Assembly (NCBI RefSeq): GCF_026107455.2
Contig: NZ_JAPCHY010000004.1
Coordinates: 310,001 to 374,000 of the forward strand
Length of the DNA: 64,000 bases
Origin: Xanthomonas chitinilytica
Lineage (GTDB): Bacteria > Pseudomonadota > Gammaproteobacteria > Xanthomonadales > Xanthomonadaceae
Direction: 5' to 3'
The notes beneath the pieces are model-generated. The model ran no database searches. It was not told the origin of the DNA and worked only from the letters and a program-made list of their open reading frames with translations. Both the position numbers and the translations under genes were made by a program. This document shows positions 54,959 through 64,000 of this stretch, piece by piece (position 1 is the stretch's first letter; the number at the start of each line of letters is the position of its first letter).

Positions 54959-57355
54959 CTAGCGCGGCTGCAGGCGCAGCGTGTGCTGCGCCGTCCCCGG
55001 CAGGAACGGCGTCGGTCGGCCTTCCACCCAGTCGCGGTGGCCTGCGTTCCAGAACGGCGACAGCGGGTGCCCGCTCTGGCCGCCGGGCATGTGCACGATG
55101 CCGTCCTGCTCGTGGCCGGGAGCGACCACCATGCGTTGCGACGCGCCGAAGGCAGGGGCCTGCACGCGCGGCATGTCGCGGTCGCCCGGCAGCGGCTGCG
55201 CCGGCGCGCACAGCCAGCGTTTCGCCAGGCCGGGCAGGGCGCGGGCGACCGGGTGGCAGATCGCGGCGGTATTGCGCTCGCCCCAGGTGCGCTGGCCGAG
55301 GTCGCCGCCCTGTGCGGAAAGATCGGCTTCGAGCCGGCGCGCGCTGTCGGCGAGCAGCTCGTCCCAGCTGGCGAATGGCGGCGGCAGCAGGTGCGCGGGG
55401 CGCTGCTGCAGCAGGGGCCAGGCGATGCCTTCCAGTTGCGGCAGCTTCGGCGGCAGGTAGTCCTCGCCCAGCGCCGCCTGCGCCGGTGCCAGCAGCCCGG
55501 CTTCCAGCGTGTCCAGGACGATGCCGCGGAAGCCGCGCGCCAGCCGGTAACTCACCGAATCGACCGCCGCATGGCCGTCCCAGTCGCGGCTGGCGGCCTC
55601 GAGCCGGCGCAGCGCCGGATCGTCGCCGTGTTCCACCGTCTGCCGCAGCAGTTGCCACCAGCGTTCCAGCAGCAGCGCACGATCGTCGAGCTGGATCGCC
55701 AGCAGGTCCTGCTCGGTGAAGCGCTCGCGGGCGTACAGCGCGTCGCGGATCTGCCGGCCGCGCGCGCCGAGGTCGTAGCCGGCATTGCCCAGCTGCTGCA
55801 GCACCTGGCCGTCGACGACGCGGTTGTTGGCGGTCCACAGGCGATGCTCGGGCGGGTCGATCAGCGCGGGCGCGCGGTCGCTGCGCAGCGACCAGGGAAG
55901 GCAGGGTTGGACGGGATCGGCGACCGTGCCGGCCGCCGCCTCCGCGGCGGAGTCCGCGGTATTGGCGATGCCGTCGGCGGTACAGCTGCCCTGGCGGTCG
56001 GGGCGGGCGCCGATGATGCGCCAGGCGATGCGGCCGTTGCGGTCGGCCAGCAGCAGGTTCTGCGCGGGGATGCCGGCGCGGTCGGCCACGGCCAGGGCCG
56101 CATCCAGGTCGGCCGCCCGGGCCATGTCGGCGAAATCCAGCTTCACCGCGCCCGGCAGCTGCGCGCTCCAGCGCAGGGCCAGCAGGCTGCCGTCGGCTTC
56201 CTCGTGCAGCACCGGGCCCCAGGCGGTTTCGCGCACCTCGAACGGGACCGGCGCGGCGCCGGCCACGCGGATCGTTTCCCGACGGGTGAGGACGTCCTGC
56301 CTTCGCCCCGGCGCGGCGGGCGGGATGCGGGCGAAATCGGCGTTGTCGATATAGGCGTTGGTGAAGCCCCAGGCGACGTGGCCGTTGCTGCCGACGATCA
56401 CCGCCGGCAGCCCGGGCAGGGTGAAGCCGGCGACGTCCACCTTGCCGCCGGGTGCGTCGGTGTCGGCATAGCGCAGGCGGGCGCGGAACCAGATGTTGGG
56501 CGCGCGCAGGCCCAGGTGCATGTCGTCGGCGAGGATGGCGCGGCCGTCGGCGGTCAGCGCGCCGGCCACGGCGAAATTGTTGCTGCCCACCACGTCCGTT
56601 TCGGGCAACGGCGGGGTGGCGGTATCGGCGGTGCCGGCGGGCAGCTGGCGCAGGTCCAGCGTGGCGGCATCGGGCAGCACCGCATCGCCGCGCGGCGGCC
56701 CGAACAGCGGCGCATCCCATTGGCTGCCGTCGTGTTCCAGCAGGGCGAGCAGCGGGGCCGGGAGTACGCCGCGGATGCGGGCCATCGCCAGTTCGTTGCG
56801 GTTGCCGGCATCCTGCAGGTCGGCGTACATCGACAGCCCGGCCAGCACCGAATCCTCCAGTTCCCACGGTTGCGGGCGCTGGCGCAGCAGCAGGTAGGGC
56901 CATGGCCTTGCCCGCAGGTCGGCCAGGCCGGCGTTGACGCCGTCGCGATAGGCCTGCAGCACCGGCAGCTTGTCGCCGGCGGCGGTCTCCAGATGGGCGC
57001 GCGCCCGTGCCCGCAGCCGATGCACCCGGTTGCCGCGGTCCATCTCGACCGCCTTGGGGCCGAACAGTTCGGCCAGCTCGCCGGCGGCCGCCCGTCGCAT
57101 CAGGTCCATCTCGAAATAGCGCTCCTGCGCGTGCACGTAGCCCAGCGCACGCATGGCATCGGCCTCGTTCCCGGCATCGACGGTGACCACGCCGAGCGCG
57201 TCGCGCTCGATGCCGACCGCGGCCGACAGGCCCGGCAACGCTGCCTCGCCGTCGAGCGCCGGCAGGCTGCCGCGCAGCAGCCAGGTCACGCCCAGCACGA
57301 GCAGCAGCGCCATTCCCGCCACCAGCCACAGCAACCGCTTGAGCCAACGCCGCAT
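54959..57355 (-). CDS. Penicillin acylase family amidohydrolase
   Basis: 798 residues. A single N-terminal hydrophobic helix ([20 protein letters not shown]) exports or anchors the protein. The alpha chain is followed by the Ntn-hydrolase nucleophile Ser in [14 protein letters not shown] near residue 255, the autocatalytic cleavage site, then [24 protein letters not shown] and the Asn-containing catalytic region, as in penicillin G acylase and acyl-homoserine-lactone acylases. The protein should be cut into alpha and beta chains in the periplasm. The substrate is unknown: beta-lactams, acyl-homoserine lactones, lipopeptides or other amides. The start at 57355 (ATG) has a GGGGGA upstream; a TTG two codons earlier is unlikely. 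Confidence 0.87.
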   Translation of the reverse strand: MRRWLKRLLWLVAGMALLLVLGVTWLLRGSLPALDGEAALPGLSAAVGIERDALGVVTVDAGNEADAMRALGYVHAQERYFEMDLMRRAAAGELAELFGPKAVEMDRGNRVHRLRARARAHLETAAGDKLPVLQAYRDGVNAGLADLRARPWPYLLLRQRPQPWELEDSVLAGLSMYADLQDAGNRNELAMARIRGVLPAPLLALLEHDGSQWDAPLFGPPRGDAVLPDAATLDLRQLPAGTADTATPPLPETDVVGSNNFAVAGALTADGRAILADDMHLGLRAPNIWFRARLRYADTDAPGGKVDVAGFTLPGLPAVIVGSNGHVAWGFTNAYIDNADFARIPPAAPGRRQDVLTRRETIRVAGAAPVPFEVRETAWGPVLHEEADGSLLALRWSAQLPGAVKLDFADMARAADLDAALAVADRAGIPAQNLLLADRNGRIAWRIIGARPDRQGSCTADGIANTADSAAEAAAGTVADPVQPCLPWSLRSDRAPALIDPPEHRLWTANNRVVDGQVLQQLGNAGYDLGARGRQIRDALYARERFTEQDLLAIQLDDRALLLERWWQLLRQTVEHGDDPALRRLEAASRDWDGHAAVDSVSYRLARGFRGIVLDTLEAGLLAPAQAALGEDYLPPKLPQLEGIAWPLLQQRPAHLLPPPFASWDELLADSARRLEADLSAQGGDLGQRTWGERNTAAICHPVARALPGLAKRWLCAPAQPLPGDRDMPRVQAPAFGASQRMVVAPGHEQDGIVHMPGGQSGHPLSPFWNAGHRDWVEGRPTPFLPGTAQHTLRLQPR

Positions 57356-57510
57356 GCGCAATCCCCCGTGGACGAAGCGGCGATTGTAGCGGCTGCGGGG
57401 ACGCCGACCCGGGGCGCCAGCTGCAAGCGCGACTGCAAGTGATTCCGATTAGATCGCGGCCGGCGAAGATGCGGCACCATGTACGCCATCGACCTGCAAG
57501 GAGCCCCCCC

Positions 57511-57999
57511 ATGAAAGGCCATCCCGACGTTGTTGAATGCCTGAAAGAACTGCTGCGCGGCGAGCTGGCGGCCCGCGACCAGTACTTCATCCATTCCCGC
57601 CGCTACGAGGACCAGGGGTTGCAGGCGCTGTACGAGCGCATCAACCACGAGATGGAAGAGGAGACCCAGCACGCCGACGCGCTGCTGCGCCGCATCCTGT
57701 TCCTGGAAGGCAACCCGGACATGCGTCCGCACGCCTTCGAGCCGGGCGTCACCGTGCTGGAGATGCTGGAGAAGGACCTGCAGACCGAGTATTCGGTGCG
57801 CGCCAACCTGGCCGCCGGCATGAAGCTGTGCGAGCAGCACCAGGACTACGTGAGCCGCGACATCCTGCTGGCGCAGCTCAAGGACACCGAGGAAGACCAC
57901 GCCTGGTGGCTGGAGCAGCAGCTGGGCCTGATCAAGCGCATCGGCCTGGAGCTGTACCAGACCAGCAAGATCGACGCCAAGGGCGCACCGGCGCACTGA
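57511..57999 (+). CDS. bfr: Bacterioferritin-type ferritin lacking the heme-ligand Met52
   Basis: 162 residues. The ferroxidase residues of E. coli Bfr are present at the equivalent sites: Glu18, Tyr25, Glu51, His54, Glu93, Glu127 and His130. At position 52, where E. coli Bfr has the axial heme ligand Met, this protein has Thr ([11 protein letters not shown]). It is therefore likely a bacterioferritin-type iron store that binds little or no heme by itself, as described for the Neisseria BfrA subunit. It forms 24-mers that oxidise and store iron in the cytosol. A strong AAGGAG precedes the ATG. It is divergent from the acylase gene and followed by a terminator. Confidence 0.9.
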   Translation: MKGHPDVVECLKELLRGELAARDQYFIHSRRYEDQGLQALYERINHEMEEETQHADALLRRILFLEGNPDMRPHAFEPGVTVLEMLEKDLQTEYSVRANLAAGMKLCEQHQDYVSRDILLAQLKDTEEDHAWWLEQQLGLIKRIGLELYQTSKIDAKGAPAH

Positions 58000-58085
58000 G
58001 TCCATCCGTTCGTCGCCCGCCCGCCCCGGAGCCTGCCAGCCATCGCCAGCCGCTCCGCCGCCAGCCAGCCGACGACCGCATGTAG

Positions 58086-58110
58086 AAAGGCCGGGGATTC
58101 CCCGGCCTTT
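58086..58110 (+). terminator. Rho-independent terminator after bfr
   Basis: AAAGGCCGGGG at 58086-58096 pairs with CCCCGGCCTTT at 58100-58110, loop ATT. The 3' arm ends in TTT. It lies 86 bases after the bfr stop. Confidence 0.85.
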
Positions 58111-58173
58111 GCGTTGGTTCTTCGTCCAGCCGCGGGAGCAGGAACACGATCGGCCCGGCCGGATTCCAGGCCA

Positions 58174-58265
58174 TCGCGACCGGCGTCGGTCGCGAGCTTT
58201 TCGGACAGGGCCTGGAGCGTGCTCCTCCCGCTGGTGGGCGAAGGACCGTTCCGTTTCCGGCATCC
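58174..58265. repeat. REP-like hairpin with the downstream conserved block
   Basis: TCGCGACC/GGTCGCGA (58174-58181 and 58188-58195) is followed by GAGCTTTTCGG, then CGTGCTCCTCCC and GGACCGTTCCG, in the same order as GCGAGCTTTCCGA, GTGCTTCTCCCC and ACCTTCCG in the 11.5-kb repeats. It is the fifth member of the longer repeat unit, not only of the hairpin. The rest of the 313-bp gap between bfr and tpm holds the bfr terminator and nothing else that I see. Confidence 0.65.
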
Positions 58266-58312
58266 CCGCCGTCGCGCTGCCGGTATGGCGCGCTTGCGCG
58301 GCCGTGCGACGG

Positions 58313-58969
58313 TCAGTCGCGGTGCAGCCGGTAGACCGCGGTGGACAGCGCGGTGACGCCCTCGGCGCGGAAGCCGGGCTCCTGCGCGAGGATGTCGCGC
58401 CGTTCCACGAACTCCACCTGCCAGGATGGCAGGAACAGGGCCTCGACCTCGTCCTGGTCCACCGAAAACGGCGGGCCGGCCTTTTCCGCCTGCGGATATT
58501 CCAGGGTGAGCAGCAGGCCGCGGCAGCCGGACGGCAGCCGCGCATAGAGCGTATCGAGGTAGCGCCGGCGCAGCGCCGGCGGCAGCGCGATCAGCGCGGC
58601 GCGGTCGTAGACCCCGGCCACGTCGGCCCACAATGCCTCGTCGAGCGCGAACGCATCGCCGCGGACGATCTCGATCGGCCCGGCCAGGTAATGCTCGCCG
58701 CAGGCGCCGGTGCGCCTTTCGGGCACCAGGCCGGCCTCCTCGAAGAACTGCTCCACCGCCAGCGGCGACAGCTCCACGCCCAGCACCCGGTGGCCCTGCG
58801 CGGCCAGCCAGTGCATGTCCAGGGTCTTGCCGCACAACGGCACCAGCACCCGGCTGCCGGCCTGCAGCTGCAGCGACGGCCAGTACTGTTCCAGCAGCGG
58901 CATCACCTCGCTGCGGTGGAAGCCGATCCTTCCCTGTTGCCAGCGTTGCAGCCAGAAGTCGTGTTGCAC
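58313..58969 (-). CDS. tpm: Thiopurine S-methyltransferase-type methylase
   Basis: 218 residues from a GTG with GGAG upstream. Signatures: DFWLQRWQQGRIGFH at the N-terminus, VLVPLCGKTLDMHWLAAQG (SAM site), VLGVELSPLAVEQFFEE, GDAFALDEALWADVAGVYDRAALIALPP and LLLTLEYPQAEKAGPPFSV. These match bacterial Tpm, which methylates thiopurines and in Pseudomonas also selenite and tellurite, giving volatile products. The frame remains open upstream only briefly, so the start is clear. It follows parC on the same strand by 48 bp and may be cotranscribed with it. Confidence 0.92.
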   Translation of the reverse strand: MQHDFWLQRWQQGRIGFHRSEVMPLLEQYWPSLQLQAGSRVLVPLCGKTLDMHWLAAQGHRVLGVELSPLAVEQFFEEAGLVPERRTGACGEHYLAGPIEIVRGDAFALDEALWADVAGVYDRAALIALPPALRRRYLDTLYARLPSGCRGLLLTLEYPQAEKAGPPFSVDQDEVEALFLPSWQVEFVERRDILAQEPGFRAEGVTALSTAVYRLHRD

Positions 58970-59017
58970 GGGGTCTCTCCAACGGGTTGTCGATGCGTCC
59001 GCGGTGGGGCGTGGCGG

Positions 59018-61261
59018 TTACTGGACGTCCAACCCATCCACCTTCTGCCACCCCCGCGGCAGCAAATGCCCGCGCGTCGCCCGCGTACCCACATAGGCAT
59101 CCAGGTCCTTGAACGACAGGTTCATCGTGCGCTGGCCGCTGCGCACCAGCAGGGTGTTGCCCGGCGACACCGCGGCCACCGCCACCACGCGCTCGGTGGC
59201 CAGCTTGGCCTTGGGGATGTCGATGATCTTGTTGCCCTTGCCCTTGTCCAGTTCCGGCAGTTCGCCGGCCGGGATCGCCAGCAGGTTGCCGGCGCTGGTG
59301 ACGGCAACGATGCGGTCGGTCTGCGGGTTGGCCACCATCGCCGGCGGCAGCACGCGCGAGCCGGCGGTCAGGTTGAGCATGGCCTTGCCGGCCTTGTTGC
59401 GGCCGGTGAGGTTCTCGAAGCGGGTGACGAAGCCGTAGCCGTGCGACGACGCCAGCACGAAGCGGGTGTCGTTCTCGCCGCTGGCCAGCGCCTGGAACGA
59501 ACTGCCCGAGGCCGGCGAGAAGCGGCCGGTCAGCGGTTCGCCGTTGCCGCGCGCCGAGGGCAGGGTGTGCACCAGGGTGGAGTAGGCGCGGCCTTCCGAA
59601 TCGAGGAAGGCCACCTGCTGGGTGCTGCGCGCGCGTACCGCACCGAGCAGGCTGTCGCCTTCGCGGTAGGACAGGCCGGCCGCGTCCACGTCGTGGCCCT
59701 TGGCGGCGCGGATCCAGCCCTTCTCCGACAGCACCACGGTCATCGGTTCGCTGGGCACCAGCTCGGTTTCGTCGATGGCCTGGGCCGCGGCGCGCTGCAC
59801 CAGCGGCGAGCGGCGGTCGTCGCCGAACTTGCGCGCGTCGGCGATCAGCTCGTCCTTGATCAGCTTGCGCAGCTTGGTCTTGCTGTCGAGGATGGCCAGG
59901 ATCTTCTCGCGCTCGGCGGCCAGTTCGTCCTGCTCGCCGCGGATCTTCATTTCCTCAAGCCGCGCCAGCTGCTTCAGCCGGGTGTCGAGGATGTAGTCGG
60001 CCTGTTCCTCGCTCAGCGCGAAGCGCGCGATCAGCGCGCCCTTGGCATCGTCCTCGGTGCGGATGATGCGGATCACCTCGTCCAGGTTGAGGAACGCCAC
60101 CAGCAGGCCTTCCAGCAGGTGCAGGCGGCGCTCGACCTTCTGCAGGCGGTGGTTCAGGCGCCGGGTGACGGTGGTGCCGCGGAACTGCAGCCACTCGGCC
60201 AGCAGCGTCTTGAGGTTCTTCACCTGCGGGCGGCCGTCCAGGCCGATGACGTTGAGGTTGACCCGGTAGCTGCGCTCCAGGTCGGTGGTGGCGAACAGGT
60301 GGCCCATCAGCTGCTCGGCGTCGACGCGGTTGGAGCGCGGCACCAGCACCACCCGCACCGGATTGGCGTGGTCGGACTCGTCGCGGATGTCCTCCAGCCA
60401 CGGCAGCTTCTTGGCGCGCATCTGCGCGGCGATCTGCTCGATCACCTTCGACGGCGACACCTGGTAGGGCAGGGCGGTGACGACGATGTTGCCGGCTTCC
60501 TTCTGGAAGGTGGAGCGCGCGCGCACGCTGCCGTTGCCGGTCTCGTACATGTTCCGCAGGTCGGCCAGCGGGGTGATGATCTCGGCGCTGCTCGGGTAGT
60601 CGGGGCCCTGCACGTATTCGCACAGCTCGGTCACCGTCGCTTCCGGGTGGTCGAGCAGGTGGATCAGCGCGTTGACGATCTCGTTGAGGTTGTGCGGCGG
60701 CACGTCGGTGGCCATGCCCACGGCGATGCCGGTGGTGCCGTTGAGCAGCAGGTGCGGCAGCCGCGCCGGCATCCAGGTGGGCTCTTCCAGGGTGCCGTCG
60801 AAGTTCGGGGTCCAGTCGGTGGTGCCGTGGCCCAGTTCGCCGAGCAGGACCTCGGCGATCGGGGTCAGCTTGGACTCGGTGTAGCGCATCGCCGCGAACG
60901 ACTTGGGATCGTCGGTGGAACCGAAGTTGCCCTGGCCCTCGATCAGCGGATAGCGGTAGGAGAACGGCTGCGCCATCAGCACCAGCGCCTCGTAGCAGGC
61001 GCTGTCGCCGTGCGGGTGGTATTTGCCGATGACGTCGCCGACGGTGCGCGCCGATTTCTTCGGCTTGGCCGAGGCGTTGAGCCCCAGTTCGCTCATCGCG
61101 TAGATGATGCGGCGCTGCACCGGCTTGAGGCCGTCGCCGATGAACGGCAGGGCACGGTCCAGCACCACGTACATGGAGTAGTCGAGGTACGCGCGTTCGG
61201 CGTATTCGCGCAACGGCAACTGTTCGAAGCCGTGGAACGCGGGGCGGGCGAGATCGGTCAT
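59018..61261 (-). CDS. parC: DNA topoisomerase IV subunit A
   Basis: 747 residues. It starts [39 protein letters not shown] and has the catalytic Tyr in [18 protein letters not shown] near residue 126, the GxNxD-type region ([25 protein letters not shown]) and a C-terminal beta-pinwheel ([51 protein letters not shown]) typical of ParC rather than GyrA. With ParE it decatenates replicated chromosomes. The ParE gene is not in the window. The quinolone-resistance region reads [20 protein letters not shown]. Confidence 0.97.
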   Translation of the reverse strand: MTDLARPAFHGFEQLPLREYAERAYLDYSMYVVLDRALPFIGDGLKPVQRRIIYAMSELGLNASAKPKKSARTVGDVIGKYHPHGDSACYEALVLMAQPFSYRYPLIEGQGNFGSTDDPKSFAAMRYTESKLTPIAEVLLGELGHGTTDWTPNFDGTLEEPTWMPARLPHLLLNGTTGIAVGMATDVPPHNLNEIVNALIHLLDHPEATVTELCEYVQGPDYPSSAEIITPLADLRNMYETGNGSVRARSTFQKEAGNIVVTALPYQVSPSKVIEQIAAQMRAKKLPWLEDIRDESDHANPVRVVLVPRSNRVDAEQLMGHLFATTDLERSYRVNLNVIGLDGRPQVKNLKTLLAEWLQFRGTTVTRRLNHRLQKVERRLHLLEGLLVAFLNLDEVIRIIRTEDDAKGALIARFALSEEQADYILDTRLKQLARLEEMKIRGEQDELAAEREKILAILDSKTKLRKLIKDELIADARKFGDDRRSPLVQRAAAQAIDETELVPSEPMTVVLSEKGWIRAAKGHDVDAAGLSYREGDSLLGAVRARSTQQVAFLDSEGRAYSTLVHTLPSARGNGEPLTGRFSPASGSSFQALASGENDTRFVLASSHGYGFVTRFENLTGRNKAGKAMLNLTAGSRVLPPAMVANPQTDRIVAVTSAGNLLAIPAGELPELDKGKGNKIIDIPKAKLATERVVAVAAVSPGNTLLVRSGQRTMNLSFKDLDAYVGTRATRGHLLPRGWQKVDGLDVQ

Positions 61262-61401
61262 GCGGGGTTGTTACCTGTGGCTGGGGAGCGACGACGACCG
61301 TCGCTTCCGCAAACGGGTGATTATCCGGATGCGGTCGGGGATGCCAAGCCGCCATGTCCGGCAGCGATCCACGGCTGCAACGCTGCATTTTATTCCAGAT
61401 A

Positions 61402-61425
61402 GAATATTTCCATTGAGAAATATTC
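61402..61425 (+). promoter_or_regulatory. MarR operator in the efflux operon promoter
   Basis: GAATATTTC (61402-61410) and GAAATATTC (61417-61425) form a perfect 9-bp inverted repeat with a 6-base gap, the size and AT-rich character of MarR-family sites. It overlaps a candidate -10 (TAGAAT, 61400-61405) and ends 8 bases before the AAAGGAG ribosome-binding region of the MarR gene. Autorepression of the operon is inferred. Confidence 0.75.
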
Positions 61426-61449
61426 CTCGTGAAAGGAGAATGCGCGGCC

Positions 61450-61893
61450 ATGATCTGTGCCACCGCCAATCCCCCCAGCTTCGGCCTGCTGCTGCGCCAG
61501 GTGCGCGACGGCCTGGCCCGCCAGCTCGATGCGTCGATGGCCGAGGAAGACCTCGGCATCGGCTTCACCCACTTCGTGGGCCTGAAAACGCTGGCGCACA
61601 TGGCCCCGTGCACCGCCAACGAGTTGGCGCAGGCATTGGACCAGGTGCCCAGCGCGGTCACCCGCCTGCTCGACAAGTTCGAAGCGCTGGGCTGCGTGCG
61701 CCGCGAGCCGCATGCGCAGGACCGGCGCGCCCTGCAGATCGTGCTGACCGAGCAGGGCCGCGAGCTGTGCGCGCGGCTGAAGAAGCGCGGCGACACGGTG
61801 ATGGATTACGCCATGCGTGACCTGAGCCCCGAAGAGCGCGCGCTGCTGATGTCCCTTCTTACCCGGATCCGCGATTCCCTGACGCTCCCATGA
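61450..61893 (+). CDS. MarR family transcriptional regulator of an efflux operon
   Basis: 147 residues with the MarR winged helix: LLLRQVRDGLARQLDASM (dimer helix), LGIGFTHFVGLKTLAH, CTANELAQALDQVPSAVTRLLDKFEALGCVRREPHAQDRRALQIVLTEQG (helix-turn-helix and wing), and the C-terminal dimer helices. AGGAG lies 12 nt before the ATG at 61450; a GTG at 61429 is an alternative. Its stop overlaps the start of the outer-membrane factor (ATGA). It most likely represses the three-gene operon and is released by a phenolic or drug-like ligand, as for EmrR. Confidence 0.88.
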   Translation: MICATANPPSFGLLLRQVRDGLARQLDASMAEEDLGIGFTHFVGLKTLAHMAPCTANELAQALDQVPSAVTRLLDKFEALGCVRREPHAQDRRALQIVLTEQGRELCARLKKRGDTVMDYAMRDLSPEERALLMSLLTRIRDSLTLP

Positions 61894-63377
61894 TCTCCTC
61901 TTCCCGATTCCACTCCCTGCGCCGTGCCCGGTCGTTGCTGCCGTCGGCACTGGTACTGGCGCTGGCCGCCTGCGCCAGCAGCGGCGGCCTGCAACCGCAG
62001 GGCCGGCTGCTCGATGCCGGCAGCCTGCACAGCGAACGCACCCTGGCCGCCAGCGACCTGGCCGTGTCCAGCTTCCCGGCCAGCGATTGGTGGCGTGGCC
62101 TTGGCGACCCGCAGCTCGATGCGCTCGTCGCCGAGGCGCTGGCCGGCCACCCCAGCCTGGACGCGGCCGATGCGCGCCTGCGCCAGGCGCAGGCACAGGC
62201 CGGCGTGGCCCGTGCCGACCGCCTGCCCGGTCTGTCCGTGTCCGGCGGCTATACCGGCATGCGCCTGCCCGAGTCGATGGTCGGCGAGGAGATGGGCGGC
62301 CATTACACGGGCAGTGGCCAGGTCGCCTTCGATTTCAGCTACGGCTTCGACCTGTGGGGCGGCAAGCGCGCCAGTTGGGAAGCGGCCGTCGATGGTGTGC
62401 ATGCCGCCGCCGTCGATGCCCAGGCCGCGCGCCTGAACCTGTCGGCCGGCGTCGTCCGCGCCTATGTCGAGTTCGACCGTGCCTGGCAGTCCAGCGACGT
62501 TGCCGAGCAGGAGCTGGAACGTGCGCAGAAGACGCTGCAGCTGGTACGCCAGCGTCGTGCCGCCGGCATCGACAGCGAATTGCAGGTGCGCCAGGCCGAA
62601 GCCCGCATCCCCGCGGCGCAGCAGCAGCTGCAGGCCGCGCAGCAGCAGATAGACGCGGCCCGCACCGCGCTGGCCGCATTGCTCGGGCAGGGGCCGGACC
62701 GCGGTCTGCGCATCGAGCGCCCGCAGGCGTTGAACGCCGCCGCGCTGCAACTGCCCGGCGTGCTGCCCAGCGAACTGCTGGGCCGGCGCCCGGACGTGGT
62801 GGCCGCGCGCTGGCGGGTGGAAGCGGCCGGCAAGCAGGTCAAGGTGGCGCAGACCCGCTTCTATCCCAGCTTCAACCTCACCGCACTGGCCGGCGTGGTC
62901 GCCCCCGGCGTCGGCGACCTGCTCGAAAGCGGCTCCACCTTCGCCTACCTCGGACCGGCGCTGAGCCTGCCGATCTTCGACGGCGGCCGCCTGCGCGCCA
63001 ACCTGGCCGGCGCCGACGCGCAGTACGACCTGGCCGTGGCCGGCTACAACCAGGTCGTGATCGATGCGCTGCACGAGGTGGCCGACCAGATCAACGCGGT
63101 GCGCTCGCTGGAGCAGCAGGTGCAGTCGCAGCAGCAGGCGGTGGATACCGCCGGCGCGGCCTTCGACCTGGCCAGCCAGCGCTACCGCGCCGGCATCGGC
63201 AACTACCTGGACGTGCTGGGCGCGCAGTCCCAGTTGCTGGCCGCGCAACAACTGCAGGCCAGCCTGCATGCCCAGCGCCTGCTGGCCGCGGCAAGGCTGA
63301 GCCAGGCGCTGGGCGGCGGCTTCGAGCCGGCCGCCGACGCACGCCTTTCCCATTCCTCCGTATCACCGCATTCCTGA
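61890..63377 (+). CDS. Outer-membrane efflux lipoprotein (NodT/OprM family)
   Basis: 495 residues with a lipoprotein signal (SALVLALAACASSG) and the two-repeat TolC-like fold: SDWWRGLGDPQLDALVAEALAGHPSLDAADARLRQAQAQAG in the first repeat and the paired RRPDVVAARWRVEAAGKQVKVAQTRFYPSFNL, ESGSTFAYLGPALSLPIFDGGRLRANLAGADAQYDLAVAGYNQVVIDALHEVADQ in the second. It is the outer-membrane channel of a tripartite efflux pump, in an operon with the MarR regulator (4-bp overlap upstream) and an emrA-like adaptor 10 bp downstream. The inner-membrane pump is beyond the right edge. Confidence 0.92.
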   Translation: MISSSRFHSLRRARSLLPSALVLALAACASSGGLQPQGRLLDAGSLHSERTLAASDLAVSSFPASDWWRGLGDPQLDALVAEALAGHPSLDAADARLRQAQAQAGVARADRLPGLSVSGGYTGMRLPESMVGEEMGGHYTGSGQVAFDFSYGFDLWGGKRASWEAAVDGVHAAAVDAQAARLNLSAGVVRAYVEFDRAWQSSDVAEQELERAQKTLQLVRQRRAAGIDSELQVRQAEARIPAAQQQLQAAQQQIDAARTALAALLGQGPDRGLRIERPQALNAAALQLPGVLPSELLGRRPDVVAARWRVEAAGKQVKVAQTRFYPSFNLTALAGVVAPGVGDLLESGSTFAYLGPALSLPIFDGGRLRANLAGADAQYDLAVAGYNQVVIDALHEVADQINAVRSLEQQVQSQQQAVDTAGAAFDLASQRYRAGIGNYLDVLGAQSQLLAAQQLQASLHAQRLLAAARLSQALGGGFEPAADARLSHSSVSPHS

Positions 63378-63387
63378 GAGTTCCCCC

Positions 63388-64000
63388 ATGACTCAGACCT
63401 CCGCAACTCCCCAAGCCCCCGCCGCGCCCAGCCGTCGTGGCCGCCTGCTGCGCGGGCTGCTGGCCATCGTCGTGCTGCTGCTGGCGGCATTCGCACTGTG
63501 GTACTTCGCCTTCGGCCGCTGGTTCGAGGAAACCGACGACGCCTACGTGCAGGGCAACCAGGTGCAGATCACCCCGCAGGTGGCCGGCACCGTGGTCGCC
63601 ATCGCCGCCGACGACGGCATGCGCGTGGAGCAGGGCCAGCTGCTGGTGCAGCTCGACCCGGCCGATACCGAAGTGGCGTTGCAGCAGGCCGAGGCCAATC
63701 TGGCCCGCACCGTGCGCCAGGTGCGTGGCCTGTACCGCAGCGTCGAAGGCGCGCAGGCTGAATTGAACGCGCGCCAGGTCAGCCTGAAGCGGGCCCGCGA
63801 CGACTTCGCCCGGCGCAAGGACCTGGCCGCCACCGGCGCGATCTCCAACGAGGAACTGGCCCACGCCCGCGACGAGCTGGCCGCGGCCGAAGCCGCTGTC
63901 GCCGGTTCGCGCGAAACCTTCGAGCGCAGCCGTGCGCTGGTCGACGACACCGTGGTGGCGACCCAGCCGGACGTGCAGGCCGCCGCCGCGCAGCTGCGCC
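63388..64000 (+). CDS. EmrA/HlyD-type membrane fusion protein, cut by window edge
   Basis: The first 204 codons are present. A Pro/Ala-rich N-terminus leads to one transmembrane helix (LLRGLLAIVVLLLAAFALWYFAFG), then the biotinyl/lipoyl-like half (ETDDAYVQGNQVQITPQVAGTVVAIAADDGMRVEQGQLLVQLDPADTEVAL) and the start of the coiled-coil hairpin (LARTVRQVRGLYRSVEGAQAELNARQ). The TDDAYVxGN start is typical of EmrA. It would bridge an EmrB-type MFS pump and the outer-membrane factor encoded upstream. The order marR-OMF-emrA matches EmrCAB-type operons of Xanthomonadaceae. The 3' end is outside the window. Confidence 0.9.
   Translation, partial: MTQTSATPQAPAAPSRRGRLLRGLLAIVVLLLAAFALWYFAFGRWFEETDDAYVQGNQVQITPQVAGTVVAIAADDGMRVEQGQLLVQLDPADTEVALQQAEANLARTVRQVRGLYRSVEGAQAELNARQVSLKRARDDFARRKDLAATGAISNEELAHARDELAAAEAAVAGSRETFERSRALVDDTVVATQPDVQAAAAQLR

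Overview
The window is a GC-rich (roughly two-thirds or more G+C by eye) chromosomal segment from a member of the Xanthomonadaceae/Lysobacterales (Gammaproteobacteria; a Pseudoxanthomonas-, Stenotrophomonas-, Luteimonas- or Lysobacter-like organism). The main evidence is the gene order map-glnD-dapD-yffB-dapE-asnB divergent from rpsB-tsf-(HDOD/GGDEF)-pyrH-frr-uppS-cdsA-dxr-rseP-bamA-lpxD-fabZ-lpxA-lpxB-rnhB, followed further along by dnaE and accA. The REP-type hairpins built on GGAGCGACGTCAGTCGC agree with this. Genus is not resolved from the sequence alone. I saw no rRNA, tRNA, CRISPR array, IS element or prophage.

Left edge (1-1300): two small reading frames on the minus strand, separated by a 60-bp site with the layout of an integron attC. 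One is a truncated secreted trypsin-like protease, the other an unrecognised protein of lower G+C. This looks like a piece of a chromosomal integron cassette array; no integrase gene is visible.

1300-14950: housekeeping and accessory genes. These include a DUF885 lipoprotein, a GFA protein, a DUF4349 lipoprotein, an ArsR regulator with a cupin/DUF2867 protein, a LysR regulator divergent from a DMT transporter, a secreted cyclophilin, a PadR regulator with its HAAS/sensor membrane partner, an intracellular PHB depolymerase, a methyltransferase and a HemJ/CopD-like membrane protein. REP hairpins occur here, and one pair bounds a 220-bp tandem duplication that carries a diverged copy of the 3' end of the depolymerase gene.

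14980-40300 (minus strand): the cell-envelope and macromolecule cluster: accA, dnaE, rnhB, Lpx/Fab lipid A genes, BamA, RseP, Dxr, CdsA, UppS, Frr, PyrH, EF-Ts and S2. It is interrupted by a membrane-anchored OmpR-type/TPR regulator (21.1-23.2 kb) and by an HDOD-GGDEF gene between tsf and pyrH. rpsB has a near-consensus promoter and a leader of about 200 nt.

40300-52430 (plus strand): map, glnD and dapD (DapD carries a histone-like Lys/Ala/Pro tail), a CocE-type hydrolase, a GH43 glycosidase, yffB, dapE and asnB. In front of asnB is the clearest new regulatory element of the window: an apparently leaderless 31-codon open frame with eight Asn codons. Its 3' part duplicates the 3' arm of a strong terminator. 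Terminator and antiterminator are therefore mutually exclusive, the layout of a translation-coupled asparagine attenuator.

52500-64000: cytochrome b561, a CPA2 antiporter, a penicillin-acylase-type amidohydrolase, a bacterioferritin lacking the heme-ligating Met, Tpm, ParC, and the start of a MarR-regulated tripartite efflux operon (marR - outer-membrane factor - emrA-like, cut by the right edge).
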